A model generated the notes under the pieces. The model was given only the letters and a program-made list of their open reading frames with translations, was not told the origin of the DNA and did not search any database. From NCBI GenBank assembly GCA_016584305.1, contig JACEEZ010018903.1, positions 104,475 to 168,474 of the forward strand: a stretch of 64,000 bases of DNA. Reading direction: 5' to 3'. Numbering within the stretch: position 1 is the first letter of the stretch; each line of letters starts with the position of its first letter. This document shows, one piece after another, positions 33,263-45,085 of the stretch. Source of the stretch: Chionoecetes opilio. Taxonomy: Eukaryota > Arthropoda > Malacostraca > Decapoda > Majidae. The position numbers and the translations under genes are program-made.

Positions 33263-33496
33263 CACACACACCCATCACGGATTATCTCAGCTAATAATAA
33301 CATCGAGAACAATATTAACAACCGAATGATATAATATAATGCCTCAGTACAAATGGCGTGCCAGGCAAAATGTGAGGTTAAATAATTATTACTTTCGTAG
33401 GTACTCATTTCGCTGCCTTAAATGCATCTACAGTCACATTTATCAACTGTAGTTAGTACTAGTTACTATATACGTAATGGGTCTCTTAACACTCAC

Positions 33497-34640
33497 TTCG
33501 GGCCCCAGACATAACTACGTCACGGTTTGTTTACATCGGTGCATTGTGGGATAAGTCGGGTCGCCGCGGGTGGACCTACGAAGGGAAAACTACGGCGATG
33601 GAAGAATTTCGAGTATTTTGCTCGAAATTGATATTCCAGGTGATATATTACTGTGCTCTGTTCTCGCTGACAACACTATAGAGAAGACCTGAGGTAATGG
33701 CTGATGTGCAGAGGCTTCTAAACCAAGAAAACAGAGTCACAACAGAGCCTCGTCAAAAGGTAAGCAACTGGTAGGTACGTAATGTGTCCCTACCACTTGC
33801 TTACTTCTTAATGAGACTGCTGTGACTGTTTTCCTGGTTTAGAAGCCTTTGCACATCAACCATTACCTCAGGTCTTCTCTATGTTGTCAGCGAGCATGGA
33901 AATATAGCACCTGGAATATCAATTTCGCCCAAAACAACTCGAAATTTTTTCAGCGTCGTAGTCTTCTCTTTGTAGGTTGTACATATTCATGGTTATGATA
34001 GTATTAAAATACCTTATAAATAGAGTAATTCCTCATAATAAGTAGTGGTACATCATGGTTTAAGTGTTACTTAACGAGCCAATGCATACTCTGAGTCTAT
34101 ACCAACATCACCAACCTCTGCTTTGATTTATCTTATTACTCCATCAATAAAGAAGTTGCATAACCAGGGGCGCCCACAGAGATACTTGTAGTGGACGTAC
34201 ATATTATATAAGGCCCACTGTTGATGGGTGTGGGTGGCGAGCGAAGCGAGCCTACTCAGCTGGGGGGTCCGGGGGGGCGCTGTAAGGCCCCCAGATATTT
34301 CTTGTAGTTTTGAACAATTTTAGGTGCGTTTTGGAGCCTCATAGGGGCTTCATAGGCCCCGGTAGGACCTTATAAGGGGCCTCATAGGGACCCCTAGGGG
34401 GGCCCTTATAGGGGCCCACACATGCCTGGAGGCTTACAGTGGACGCACGTGCGTCCGCCTGTGGGCGCCCCTGTGCATAACCACGGTGACATTACCCATC
34501 CTTGCCTCATGGTACCTGGTACTCTCGTCTACCGAAATGCTCGTCCCTACATAAATTGGGAAAACTCGCCGACGGTAATGGTTAGGTTAGGTTACCGTTA
34601 GGTTAGGTAAAGGTCAGTTAGGTTAGGTATTCATTATCAC
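33497..34640 (+). repeat. Left arm of a 5-kb composite palindrome
   Basis: It matches the reverse complement of 36,710-38,530, starting CATAACTACGTCACGGTTTG. It contains its own 200-bp hairpin (GAAGACCTGAGGTAATGG ... CCATTACCTCAGGTCTTC, about 33,685-33,887) and ends inward in AGGTTA repeats (34,577-34,630). A partial third copy starts at 62,338. There is no ORF with a recognisable domain. Confidence 0.85.
34165..34473. mobile_element. hAT-type MITE, 309 bp, TSD TGCATAAC
   Basis: The termini are CAGGGGCGCCCACAG and its inverse, typical of hAT ends. They are flanked by a perfect 8-bp duplication TGCATAAC (34,157-34,164 and 34,474-34,481). The interior is a ladder of CATAGGGGCC-type repeats. 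The inverted arm at about 36,850-36,868 carries the same site uninterrupted (GTTATGCAAC). Confidence 0.93.
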
Positions 34641-34654
34641 AGGTAAAAGCTTAT

Positions 34655-34744
34655 TAGTTATATATACATACTCCACTCCATACACTCTCTTTAACCCTTC
34701 AATACATCCCACATTCCCTCCCAGTCTACTCTGTCATATGCTTT
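34655..34744 (-). mobile_element. RTE/BovB-like LINE fragment B, downstream part
   Basis: The minus strand reads KAYDRVDWEGMWDVLK, the sequence that follows RT motif A. It continues the frame of the fragment at 36,390-36,610, from which it is separated by the foldback and LINE A insertions. Confidence 0.75.
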
Positions 34745-35022
34745 GGTATTAGTCCAGATGAACACCGAACTCACTTTGGTGGACGAAACTATTTTTTTCT
34801 GGTGTGTTTTTATGTGTTTTGAATGAATCTGCTAACCGTTAATCTGCATTATTTTTTTTTTTTTTTTAATTTTTAAGGTAAAGGTTACTTATTTTTTGTT
34901 TTGTTTGTTTTGTTAGGTAAAGGTTAGGTTAGGTATAGGTTAGGTTTGGTTAGGTATAGGTTAGGTTAGGTATAGGTTAGCTATGGGTTAGGTTAGGTAT
35001 AAGTAAAGGTTAGGTTAGGTTT

Positions 35023-35053
<31 letters not shown>

Positions 35054-35184
35054 GCAAAAAAAAAAAAAAAAAAAAAAATTGCGACAGAAACGGTAAGCAG
35101 ATTCATTCAAAACACATAAAAACACACCAGAAAAAAATAGTTTCGTCCACCAAAGTGAGTTCGGAGTTCATCTGGATATTTATC
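34745..35184. mobile_element. Foldback element, TSD TATGCTTT, AGGTTA core
   Basis: The arms of about 90 bp (TCCAGATGAACACCGAACTC ... CCAAAGTGAGTTCGGAGTTC) are inverted. The core has T-tracts and A-tracts and repeats of GGTATAGGTTAGGTTA. The 8-bp TATGCTTT lies at 34,737-34,744 and again at 36,390-36,397, beyond the LINE that later jumped into the right end. A half copy (CCACCAAAGTGAATTCGG) is at about 45,640-45,700. Confidence 0.82.
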
Positions 35185-35187
35185 TAT

Positions 35188-36382
35188 CAATCAATCAATC
35201 ATTGGGGGCATACGCCGGGGGGCGCGTCGCCTCGCCCACCCTACGACGCCACTCCCGGGGGTCACCACGCGCGAGTTCCCATGCAGGCTCCTTTCCCATA
35301 CCAAGCAGCTCTCGACAAGAAACATCAACTTGCCCCAGCCACGAGCCTTGTGGGCGCCCCCTTGGTCTCCTCCACGCCGGATTGTCTCTTACAGATACAA
35401 CCCGATGGGAAGGATCGGTTTCAGGGTAACGTGCCACATGCCCATATATCCGAAGTTGGCGCTGACGGACTATGCAGGTAATAGGCCTCGATTCAGTCTC
35501 ACGGTGCAATCGCTGATTTGACACGTAATCATCCCAGCGATACCCCATGATTCTGCGAAGACACTTATTACCAAAGGCATTGATTCGTCTCTTCAAGTCA
35601 CTATTTAGTGTCCATGTCTCACAACCATAGAGTAAGACAGGGATCACAAGCGACTTGAAGATCCGGATCTTTGTCCTCCTGCACAGGTACCGACAACGCC
35701 AAATACTCCCGCTGAGCGAGTCCATAACACCGTGGGCTATGCCAATCCGTCGTAAGACTTCTTGACGTGACCCGCCGTCATTATGGACTGCGCTACCAAG
35801 GTATGTAAAACTTTCCAAGATCTCAATGTCCTCGCCACACGCATGAACAGACTGTATTTGCTTCATCTAGTAAGTCTCCAACACCTGAACCTTGGTCTTG
35901 AGCCAGGAGACCTCAAGTCCCAAAGGCTTTGCCTCCTCGTGCAGCGCCTCGAGAGCCATCACCAGGACCTCCAGCGACTCAGCAAAGATTACTGCATCAT
36001 CGGCGAAAACAAGATCAGTGATCTTGGTGTTGCCGACGGATGCTCCACAATCACTTTGATCTACAACCTTGTCCAATACCCAGTCCATACAAGCGTTGAA
36101 AAGTGATGTGGCAAGGACGCACCCCTGCCTCACTCCTGTATTCACAGGAAAGAAGCTGGATACACCTGCCCCACACTTCACAGCACTCTCAGTCGCAGAA
36201 TACAGACCAGTTATCAACCAATAGTCCTTGCAGGAATCCCTCGAAGTCGCAGAAGATCCCAGAGTGACTCACGATGCACTGAGTGTTTGACTCAGTGACT
36301 TCAAACGCCTTCTTGAGATCAACATAGGCTGCAAGCATCCCCTGTCGAAACTCACTTCGGCGTTCCACCAGGACACGCGGAC
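35188..36382 (-). mobile_element. RTE-type LINE, 5'-truncated (copy A2), TSD ATTTATCTAT
   Basis: This is the same family as 1-1089, read on the minus strand. It opens in RT motif A (LAAYVDLKKAFE), then CGAGVSSFFPVNTGVRQGCV and FADDAVIFAE (ORF to 35,867), then after a frame break a 223-residue C-terminal ORF ending at 35,195 (LLYGCETWTLNSDLKRRINA, LYGHVARYPE-type). The tail is (TGATTGAT)n. A 10-bp duplication ATTTATCTAT (35,178-35,187 and 36,383-36,392) marks an LINE-type insertion. Compared with copy A1 it is very similar, so both are recent. Two frame breaks make it inactive. Confidence 0.92.
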
Positions 36383-36389
36383 ATTTATC

Positions 36390-36610
36390 TATGCTTTCTC
36401 TAAATCCATGAATGCAGCATACATCTTCTTGTCTTTTGCTAACATTGTCTTAATTATCATTCGCATATCATATCTAAGATCTGATCTACACAACCTTTCC
36501 CAGTTCTAAATCTGCCTTGCTCCTCACTAACCTTGCCATTTGTGATTTTTTGTACTTTTCCAATTATGATTTTACCATACAGTTTGCCTCATCACTCTGG
36601 AGTACACGAT
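36390..36610 (-). mobile_element. RTE/BovB-like LINE fragment B, upstream part
   Basis: The minus strand reads GKLYGKIIIGKVQKITNGKV, SEEQGRFRTGKGCVDQI and, after indels, MYAAFMDLEKA. These are the RT segments up to motif A of an RTE/BovB-like polymerase distinct from LINE A. The frame continues at 34,744 (KAYDRVDWEGMW). Confidence 0.8.
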
Positions 36611-36917
36611 GACTCAATGAAGCTAAATATAAGCCAACCTGGTAATAACATTGCCAATCTAGCTAATCACAGCCCTGGAATTATACCACATTTACCACAG
36701 CTTAGGTAACCTTAGGTTACCTAACGGTAACCTAACCTAACCATTACCGTCGGCGAGTTTTCCCGATTTGTGTAGGGACGAGCATTTCGGTAGACATGTA
36801 GTACCAGGTACCATGAGACAAGGATGGGTAATGTCACCGTGGTTATGCAACTTGTTTACGGATGGAGTAATAAGATAAATCAAAGCAAAGGTTGGTGATG
36901 TTGGTATAGCTTCAGAG

Positions 36918-37910
36918 GTATCCGGTCATTTCGCCCACATGCCATTTCGCCACACTAAGGAGTCATTTCGCCCACAGGTCAATTTGCCCACACTATGGAG
37001 TCATTTCGGCCAAGGTTACTGGTGGTTCATTTCATTTCTGCCAGAGGAAGATATAGTTACATGTCTCTCCGTGACATGGATCGTGTAGGCGAATTGACTT
37101 TAGAGTGGGCGAATTGACTGGGTATTATTCTAGTGTTTTCCCATACTCCCCCTCTCCCACAAAACAAACTTGGGGACCTGAGGTAATGCGGGATATTTGG
37201 CTGGGGTACAAGATATGCGTCGCAACCACATCGTTTTTGAGTTAGGGGTGTTGATAAAATTCCCTAGATGTACGGAATATTCATTGGATTTCTTCTGAGT
37301 CCATAGACATATGAACCTGACGATCCTCACAGAATGATGACCGAAATGTCAAGAACCCCCCCAACCATCCGCTAGGAGGTTAGGTTAGATTTTTTTAGGT
37401 TAGGTTAGGGTAGGTTAGATTTGGGTAGTTTAGGTTAGATTTGGTTAGGTTGGGATAGGTTAGATTTGGTTAGGTTAGGTTATCGGTGGGTCAAGCCCCC
37501 TGCTAGGGTAGGTTAATTTTGGTTAGGCAATTTTCTCTAGATATAAAGAAATTACCCTAGATCTAGGAAATTTTAGCCCCCTAACACAACTCTTTAATTA
37601 CGTGTTTCCGACTCATAATTTGTTCCCCACCCGAAAACCCCGCATTCCCACAGGTCCCCAAACTTGTTTGGGGGAAGTGGGAGAGTATGGGCAAACACTA
37701 GAAATCTACCGTCATTTCGCCCAAGGTTACTGGTGGTTCATTCCATTTCTGCCAGAGTAAGCTATAGTTACATGACTCCGTGACATGGATCGTGTGGGCG
37801 AATTGATTTTAGAGTGGGCGAAATGACTCTTACATGTGGGCGAATTGACTCTCACATGTGGGCGAAATGTCTTGTGGGCGAATTGACGTGTGGGCGAAAT
37901 GACCGGTAAC
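36918..37910. mobile_element. Element with TCATTTCGCCCACA motif clusters
   Basis: The ends are GGTATCCGGTCATTTCGCC and, inverted, GGTTACCGGTCATTTCGCC. Near each end the motif TCATTTCGCCCACA recurs four to five times, inverted between ends. The flanks CTTCAGAG and ACTCAAGAG may be an imperfect 8-9 bp duplication. The core contains the foldback at 37,128-37,703. A second copy starts at about 63,126. Confidence 0.75.
37128..37703. repeat. Foldback 'TTCTAGTGTTTGCCCATAC' family with TTAGG core, copy 1
   Basis: Left arm TTCTAGTGTTTTCCCATACT and right arm GAGTATGGGCAAACACTAGAA, each about 100 bp, enclose (GGTTAGGTTAGATTT)n at 37,379-37,490. Other copies: 48,073-49,036 and, cut by the window end, 63,710-64,000. 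Confidence 0.85.
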
Positions 37911-38782
37911 CGACTCAAGAGTATGCATTGGCTCGTCAAGTAACACTTAAACAATGATGTACCACTACTTATTATGAGGAAAGACAACAAAAGGAACTCA
38001 ACTAATAAGGTATTTTAATACTATCATAATCATGAATATGTACAACCTACAAAGAGAAGACTACGACGCTGAAAAAATTTCGAGTTGTTTTGGGTGAAAT
38101 TGATATTCCAGATGCTATATTTCCGTGCTCGCTGACAACATAGAGAAGACCTGAGGTGATGATTGATGTGCAGAGGCTTCTAAACCAGGAAAACAGTCAC
38201 AGCAGAGTCTCATTAAGAAGTAAGCAAGTGGTAGGGACACATTACGTACCTACCAGTTGCTTACCTTCTGACGAGGCTCTGTTATGAATCCGTTTTCTTG
38301 GTTTAGAAGCCTCTGCACATCAGCCATTACCTCAGGTCTTCTCTATAGTGTTGTCAGTGAGAACAGAACACACTAATATAGCACCTGGAATATCAATTTC
38401 GCGCAAATTAACTCGAAATTCTTCCATCGCCGTAGTTTTCCCTTCGTAGGTCCACCCGCGGCGACCCCGACTTATCCCCACAATGCACCGATGTAAACAA
38501 ACCCTGACGTAGTTATGGGTAGGGTCCATTCTAGCTTTGATGTGTAACGTGACACAATGATTGATGTCTTTGGTAGTCACACATCGATTTGATCACGCGC
38601 TGGACTCATGATCGTCCCCTATAACCCCCTCCCCTCGTAAAGTGTGCGTGTGGGTATTTACATAATTGTATACATATATAGCATACAGCTGTCTCTGTAT
38701 CTAGCTATATTTATCAAGTTTTCCTTAAATTGATGCGCAGTTTTTGCTGTTATTACCTCTTCTTCTGATCCATTCCATTTTT

Positions 38783-38806
38783 GTGTGTGTGTGTGTGTGT
38801 ATGTAA

Positions 38807-38895
<89 letters not shown>
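38783..38895. repeat. (TG)n microsatellite
   Basis: Over 110 bases of TG, interrupted once by ATGTAATGTA. Confidence 0.98.
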
Positions 38896-38999
38896 TGTGT
38901 TATTACGCCAGGAGGGAGAAGACAGGATATCCCTCCACACTTATCTGTATGTAGCTATCTGTATGTATGTATGTCTGGGGACCATTCTAATCGCCCCAC

Positions 39000-41900
39000 T
39001 CACTTTGCTGTGAGGACTCAGTCTTTTTCCTGTCTTGACCTCTCTCTTTGCTCTCCTTCCCTCCGCTTAGACCTGCATTGCTCGGTCCTCCACCAATACC
39101 CTTCTAGCGACCATTTTCCTAGCCTCCTTTCTCCTACCTCATACGTCCCTCTTCCTAGCCCTCCGCGATGGTGTTTCCGCAGAGCCGACGGGCGCACTTT
39201 TGCCTCCCTTTCTGCCCTTCCGCTTCATCCTTCCACCTTTTCTTCCACTTCTGATATGCTCACCTACTTTTCCGTTTCTATTCTAAGTGCCGCCCTTACA
39301 GCTATCCCCCGAACCTCCCGTCCTTTTACCTCTAAATGCGTTCCTGGTGGACTTTGGATTGTACAAAGGCCCACCGATCAAAGCGTGCTGCTTGGAACAG
39401 CTATCGCTGCAAACGCGGTACCCCCGGTCAAATCCCAGCTTTTATTTCTTTTAAAAAAGCCTCTGCCCGCCTTAAGCGGACCATTAAACTCTCAGTAATT
39501 AATAGTTGGCTCATCCTCGTCTCCTCCCTCACCACAGATACCCCCATTTCATCAGTTTGGCGCCGAATCCATAAATTGTCAGGTAAACACCCGCCCCCTG
39601 TTGCCCCAGTCCTGCACGTTCATAACCAAATTATTGCAGAGCCATTCCAAGTAGCAGAGGAATTACGCTCCTTTTTCAGTCTCGTGAGTAGTGGGTCCCA
39701 CCTCTCTCCTCAGTTCACTAGAATCAAAGCTGCCAGGGAACGCATTCCTGTCACCTTCTCTCTATCCTCTTCTGAATACTACAATGCCCCTTTCTCTTCT
39801 TCTGAACTAGCCTCCGCTCTTCATTCTTGCCGACACATGTGAAGGCCCTGACGGGATTCACTACCAAATGCTCAAACACCTCCCTCCTATTTCTCTCCTC
39901 TTTTTACTAGCCCTCTTTAACCGGGTTTGATCCCTTGGAGACTTTCCCCCCCATGGCGCGAAGCCCTTGTCTTCCCGTTCCTCAAACCCAATAAATCCGG
40001 TACCCTTCCCAAGATTACCGCCCCATTGCCCTTACTAGTTGCCTACGCAAGTTACTGGAACGCATGATCAATCTCCGTCTTATGTGGTTCCTGGAATCCA
40101 AAAGCCTTCTCTCCCTTTCTCAGTTTGGCTACCGACATGGCCGAAGCACAGCTGACCCCTTAGCCCACCTGGAAACATACATTACCACAGCCTTTGGCCG
40201 TCACGAATCAGTCCTTGCTGTTTTCTTTGATTTAGAGAAAGCTTATGATACCGCCTGGCGACATCATATCCTCCACCAGCTAACCACTTTCGGCATAGCT
40301 GGTAACATAGGGGTCTTTCTCAAGTCCTTTCTATGTGATCGCTCCTTCAGAGTCAAAATATCTTCCTCCACTTCTTCGTCCTTCCCACAATATGAAGGTG
40401 TCCCCCAAGGAAGTGTCCTCAGCACTTCCTTGTTCCTCATTGCAGGAAATGGACTCATCTCCACCTTACCACCTGGCGTCCGGTCTTCCCTTTAAGTGGA
40501 TGACCTAGCCATCTACGCTTCCGGCCCTTCCCCGGCACCCCTCCGCAGTCTCCTCTAATATGCAATTTCCGCTGCATTTTCCTGGGCTACTGATCATGGC
40601 TTTCGTTCTCTCTCCACAAAATCCTTCTCCATCCTTTTCTCTCGCTCTCGTGCGCCACTCCCACCTCCACTTTCTCTATATGACGTACCTCTCAAGTATT
40701 GCTCCTCTGGAAAATTCCTTGGCCTCACTTTCGACTCTCGCCTTACCTGGAAGACACATATCCTATCTCTAAAGGTAAATGCCCTTCGTCGCCTCCGCCT
40801 CCTACAAACTATCTCATATGTGTCTTGGGGTGCTGACCGCAAGACCCTCTTCCATCTCCACACTGTCCTGGTCCTCTCCACTCTTGACTATGGATGTCAT
40901 ATTTATTCCTCTGCCTCTGCCTCCCTCCTCAACCTCCTGGACCCTGTTCACCACCTAGGCCTCCGTCTGGCTCTAGCTGCCTTTCGCTCCTCCCCGTTGA
41001 GAGCCTCTATGCTGAGTCGGGCCTCCCGTCCCTCTCTCGCCGTCGAGCCCTCCTATCACTTCGGTGCTAAGCTCGCCTTCATCAATTTCCTACTTCTAAG
41101 ATTGCAGTCCCCCATCTCTCCTCACAGTGATCACCTCCTCCCCTCGTTTGCCACCGCCCTTCCTGTTCGCATGCGCTCCCTTCTCTCCCACTCCTCCTTT
41201 CCTACTCTTAATCTTCTCCCTTTCTACGTTCATTCCTTCCCCCCATGGTTATACCTTCCCCCCCATATCTGTTCTTCTGTCCCCACTACCTCTCCCAAGT
41301 CTACCATTCCTCCCATGTCCTACCTTCTCACTTTCTTGAACACCTTTCCACTCATTCCTCTAGCACCCACGTCTACACCGATGGTTCTAAATCCCACTCT
41401 GGTTCTGGCTTTGCTGTCCTCTTCCCCTCTTTCCTATCAATACCAACTATCTACAGAATCCACTGTTCTTACAACAGAATTGTACGCCATCCTCTTCGCC
41501 TTGAAACGCATACTTTTCTACCCATCCTGTTCCTTCACTATCTTCACTGATTCCCGCAATTCCCTTTCTCTTATACAATCTCTTCGCTCACTTCCCCCTC
41601 TTGTTCGGGAGATCCAAGACTGGTTATTCCGACTATCCATACGCCACAAAACAATTTGCTTCTGCTGGGTACTGAGTCACGTGGGTATCTCGGGCAACGA
41701 ACGCGTTGATTCTTTGGCGCGCTCGGCCACTATGTCCCAATGCCCCCGTTTCTCAAACTTGCCAGCCTCCGAATACTACCCTTTCTTTAAATCTTTCCTA
41801 TTCGACCGCTGACAATCCTCCTGGACCACTTTCTCTGCCAATAAACTTCGCCTGATCAAACCCTCTATCTCTCCATGGTCAAATCCTTACCACTCTAATA

Positions 41901-42335
41901 GACGTTGGGAGACTGCTCTCGCACGCTTACGCATAGGCCATACCAACCTCACACACTCCTATCTCATATCACGCTCCTCCCCAACCCTCGGCACACCCTG
42001 TCACAGTTCCTTCACTGTCCAACATGTCCTAATATCCTGCCCCCATCTTACTCCTGCCCGTTCCAGTTCCTTCCCTCATTTGTCCTCCCTTTCCCGACCT
42101 CCCTGTCTTGCGGACATTCTCCCGGAATCCCCCTCCTTCTCCCTGGAAAATGTAACCTCCTTCCTCCAACAAATCCACATCCTACATCTGATCTCACCAT
42201 CCTGCTGTAACATTCCGTTCTTTCCCCTTCCCTCATCGTTTCACTATTATTCTTTAACCCTGACCCTTGATATGCTTTGCCATAGTGCCATATGACCTCT
42301 GATGGCTGGCACATTCACCTTTTTAGGCATTAAAT
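39000..42335 (+). mobile_element. I-like LINE with endonuclease end, RT and RNase H, decayed
   Basis: In order: the C-terminal end of the EEP endonuclease (PSSDHFPSLLS, PRWCFRRAD); a linker (WWTLDCTKAHRSKRAAW, 39,336-39,842); RT with FGYRHGRSTA, FFDLEKAYDTAWRH (motif A) and EGVPQGSVLS (motif B); and a VDD box whose preceding Tyr codon has become TAA at 40,492. An RNase H domain follows in the 330-residue ORF at 40,820-41,812 (YTDGSKS near 41,373 in another frame, TTELYAILFALKR, FTDSRNSL, CWVLSHVGISGNERVD). A Cys/His tail follows in shifted frames (GHTNLTHSYLI ... SCPHLTP), and the 3' end is AAATCAATCAATC. RNase H places it near the I group. Several frame breaks. Confidence 0.88.
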
Positions 42336-42392
42336 CAATCAATCCTGCCCTTAGGTCTCGCTGGGAGGTTATTGGTAGGGTTAGATAAGGTT

Positions 42393-44220
42393 CCCAGCAA
42401 ACACAAAGACGGAGAGCCTCCGGAGGCCCTCCGTATGTTTTACCGGCGGCCCGACGGAAGTGCACGACGTAGGGCCGCTGGGGATTTGCTCAGAGGCTCA
42501 CCGGCGCCCGCCGTAGGGCATATGATCATTTGCCGCTGTTATATTAACTGATTGAGGAATATTTATGGTTATACTTTCTAAGCATATTGCAGATATAGTA
42601 ATGTTTTAAGGGGTGCTGCACAACCCATTAGCCGATTAATAGACTATGGGCTGTTTCAACACTTATTAAAACATTACTAATCTGCAATATACTTAGAAAG
42701 TATAACCATAAATATTCCTATGTCGTTATCCAGTAATACGATGAAAAGGAGATCATAATTGCTACGGACATTGTTTATTTCTTAAGTACAAAAACATTTT
42801 CGTTATTGGGTTTACATGCTGGTGTACGTGGAACACTGAACAGCTATGTAGAAGGATATAGGTTGCGGCGAACCACATAACAACGTCCACCCACTTGTGC
42901 GTTTTCACACTAACTGATTTCAGACACTCACTGACACAACGCTGCCGAGGAATTCCTAAGAAAACGTGTCGTACTGCAATTATTTATATTATTCAGTCTA
43001 TTTCGATATAATGCAGGAGCGAAAACATGTTATAACTAAGTTCTCATTATGTTATCGATTGGTTAAGGGTGACAATTTAGGCCTTTTGTGGGTTTTTAAC
43101 CCTTTCTAATGGGTATCGTACGTCTGGCAGTTTAGTGCATTGATAGCTGGGAAATTATTTCAAATAAAATTCTATACTAAACCATGATATTATCCATGTT
43201 AATTCTCCATCATCTACATATTCCTTATTAGGTGTACCGTTGAGTATTGATATGTGTTTGATAATATGCTGGAAGTTATTGAAATAAGGGAAAATATGAC
43301 CTTGTGTTATCCCGTAATCTTTGCCGCGGTTATAATCAAATGTTATTTTTATATGATACTAGCTACACACATAGACTAACTGATAACCTTTTTCCATGTA
43401 AACTCCTTCCTATGTACGTACGTGTCTCATGTTTATTTCTATGTATCTCTGGGTGTTCCTGATTAAGCTGGAAATATTTGAAATAAACTGAAATTATAAT
43501 TTCTATAAACTATTATAAAAACTTTTATAACAAGTTTTAATAGCTTGAACAGGCCAATAATAGCGATGGTACCGATATTGAGATACTATATGTATATTAC
43601 TGAGTTAATATATATAATATGAAATGAATATTTCCACCTACAATACGTACCAGCGGGCCTCCGGAGGATTGACGTCAAGTTGCCGCTGCTTGTCACTACT
43701 GATGTAATACTACATCAAGATAATCATATAACTGTTGTTTAAAAATGTTTACACATAGAAATATTCAATTCTTCAAATTCTGTGCATTAATTATCAACAT
43801 AGTAAATTTTCCCGTCTGAAAATACACCAGCGGGCCTTCGGAGGGCTGACGGAGGTAAATTTGCCGCCGGCGGCCGCCGTTCGCCGGTCTACAGCCTACG
43901 TCGGCCCGCCGGTGATGGTTAGCTGGGAAATACGTACCAGCGCCCAGCGGGCCTCCGGAGGATTGACGTCAAGTTGCCGCTGCTTTTCACTACTGATGTA
44001 ATACTACAGCAAGATAATCATATAACTGTTGTTTCAAAATGTTTACACATAGAAATATTCAATTCTTCAAATTCTGTACATTAATTTCAACATAGTAAGT
44101 TTTTCCGTCTGAAAATACACCAGCGGCCCTTCGGAGGGCGGACGGAGGTAAATTTGCCGCCGGCGGCCGCCGTTCGCCGCTCTACAGCCTACGTAGGCCC
44201 GCCGGTGATGGTTAGCTGGG
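42393..44220 (+). mobile_element. CCCAGC-ended transposon, complete, with duplicated right end
   Basis: Ends CCCAGCAAACACAAAGACGG and GATGGTTAGCTGGG, with target duplication TT (42,391-42,392 and 44,221-44,222). The right-end domain (about 290 bp, ACGTACCAGCG ... TTAGCTGGG) occurs twice in tandem, ending at 43,927 and at 44,220. It is otherwise nearly the same as the outer copy at 28,904. Non-coding. Confidence 0.9.
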
Positions 44221-44222
44221 TT

Positions 44223-44735
44223 ACTTATTATGAATCAATTAAGAGAGGAAAAATTATTACTCACCGTATAATCCGATATGTTGCTCTGCACACTGCACGG
44301 CATATGATAAGATAATGATGATGGATATTGATATACTCTTCTCAGTATATCTTCTCTGTAGTATGTCTAACCAAACCAAATCACATTTGCGCCAAATATT
44401 TATTATATATTTATCAGTTTTCAACTCATTACCTTTGAGCTGAAAGTTATTAGCCGTACGTAATACCAAGTAAATGTGGTACTTGGTAAAATGTCGGAAT
44501 AAAATTGCCAAACGTCGCAATATGAATAAATGCTTTCAAAAGAACCGTCATTTTAAGACTTATAATATATTATCATGATCATTAGTGTATTGGTACATAA
44601 TCAGTGTTGTATTCCAAATATTTCACAAAGAGTAAATCTTTGATAAACAGAAGTAGCCTAAGGATAGTCCGTATATAAGATACAGTGAGTAACACATTTG
44701 TCAGTCTTTTTGACGAAGGCTTTGACTAACTTACG
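44223..44735. other. AT-rich, nothing recognised
   Basis: Only small ORFs without recognisable similarity. It lies between two CCCAGC-family copies. Confidence 0.55.
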
Positions 44736-44739
44736 TTTT

Positions 44740-44927
44740 GTGTGAATGTTTACACATAAAAGGAATACATTTTTCAAATTCTGTACATTGATTTACAGAT
44801 AATAAATTTTCCTCTCTGAAAATACACCAGCGGCACTACGGAGGGCCTCGGGAGGCAAAGTTGCCGCTGGTGGCCGCCGTTCGCCACTCTAATGCCTACG
44901 TAGGCCCGCCGGTGGTGGTTAGCTGGG
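44740..44927 (+). mobile_element. CCCAGC-family fragment, right end, variant subfamily
   Basis: Ends GGTGGTGGTTAGCTGGG and carries GCCGCTGGTGGCCGCCGTTC. The left part is missing. It shares variant positions with the fragment at 46,210, pointing to a subfamily. Confidence 0.75.
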
Positions 44928-44929
44928 CC

Positions 44930-45085
44930 TGCTCGTCCCTTTCCTGCTCCTCCCTCTTCTGCTGCTCCTTCTCCTGCTCGTCCCTCTCCTGCTCCTCCCT
45001 CTTCTGCTCCTCCTTCTCCTGCTCGTACCCTCTCCTGCTCGTCCCTCTCCTGCTCGTCCCTCTCTTGCTCCTCCCTCTTTTGTTT
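44930..45085. repeat. Minisatellite CTCCTGCTCGTCCCT
   Basis: About ten 15-bp units (CTCCTGCTCGTCCCT / CTTCTGCTCCTCCTT). The minus strand would encode an EEQERDEQE-like repeat, but no gene context supports that. Confidence 0.9.

Larger units (their letters stand above)
36710..38530 (-). repeat. Right arm of the 5-kb composite palindrome
   Basis: The inverse of 33,497-34,640, beginning with CCTAACCATTACCGTCGGCG and ending CCCTGACGTAGTTATGG. It lacks the hAT MITE (empty site) but has gained the 1-kb element at 36,918-37,910. Confidence 0.85.

Noticed and set aside
33061..33408. Glycine/tryptophan/valine-repeat ORFs on the minus strand
   Set aside because: They translate the CCCACCGATACCCC minisatellite in several frames equally well.
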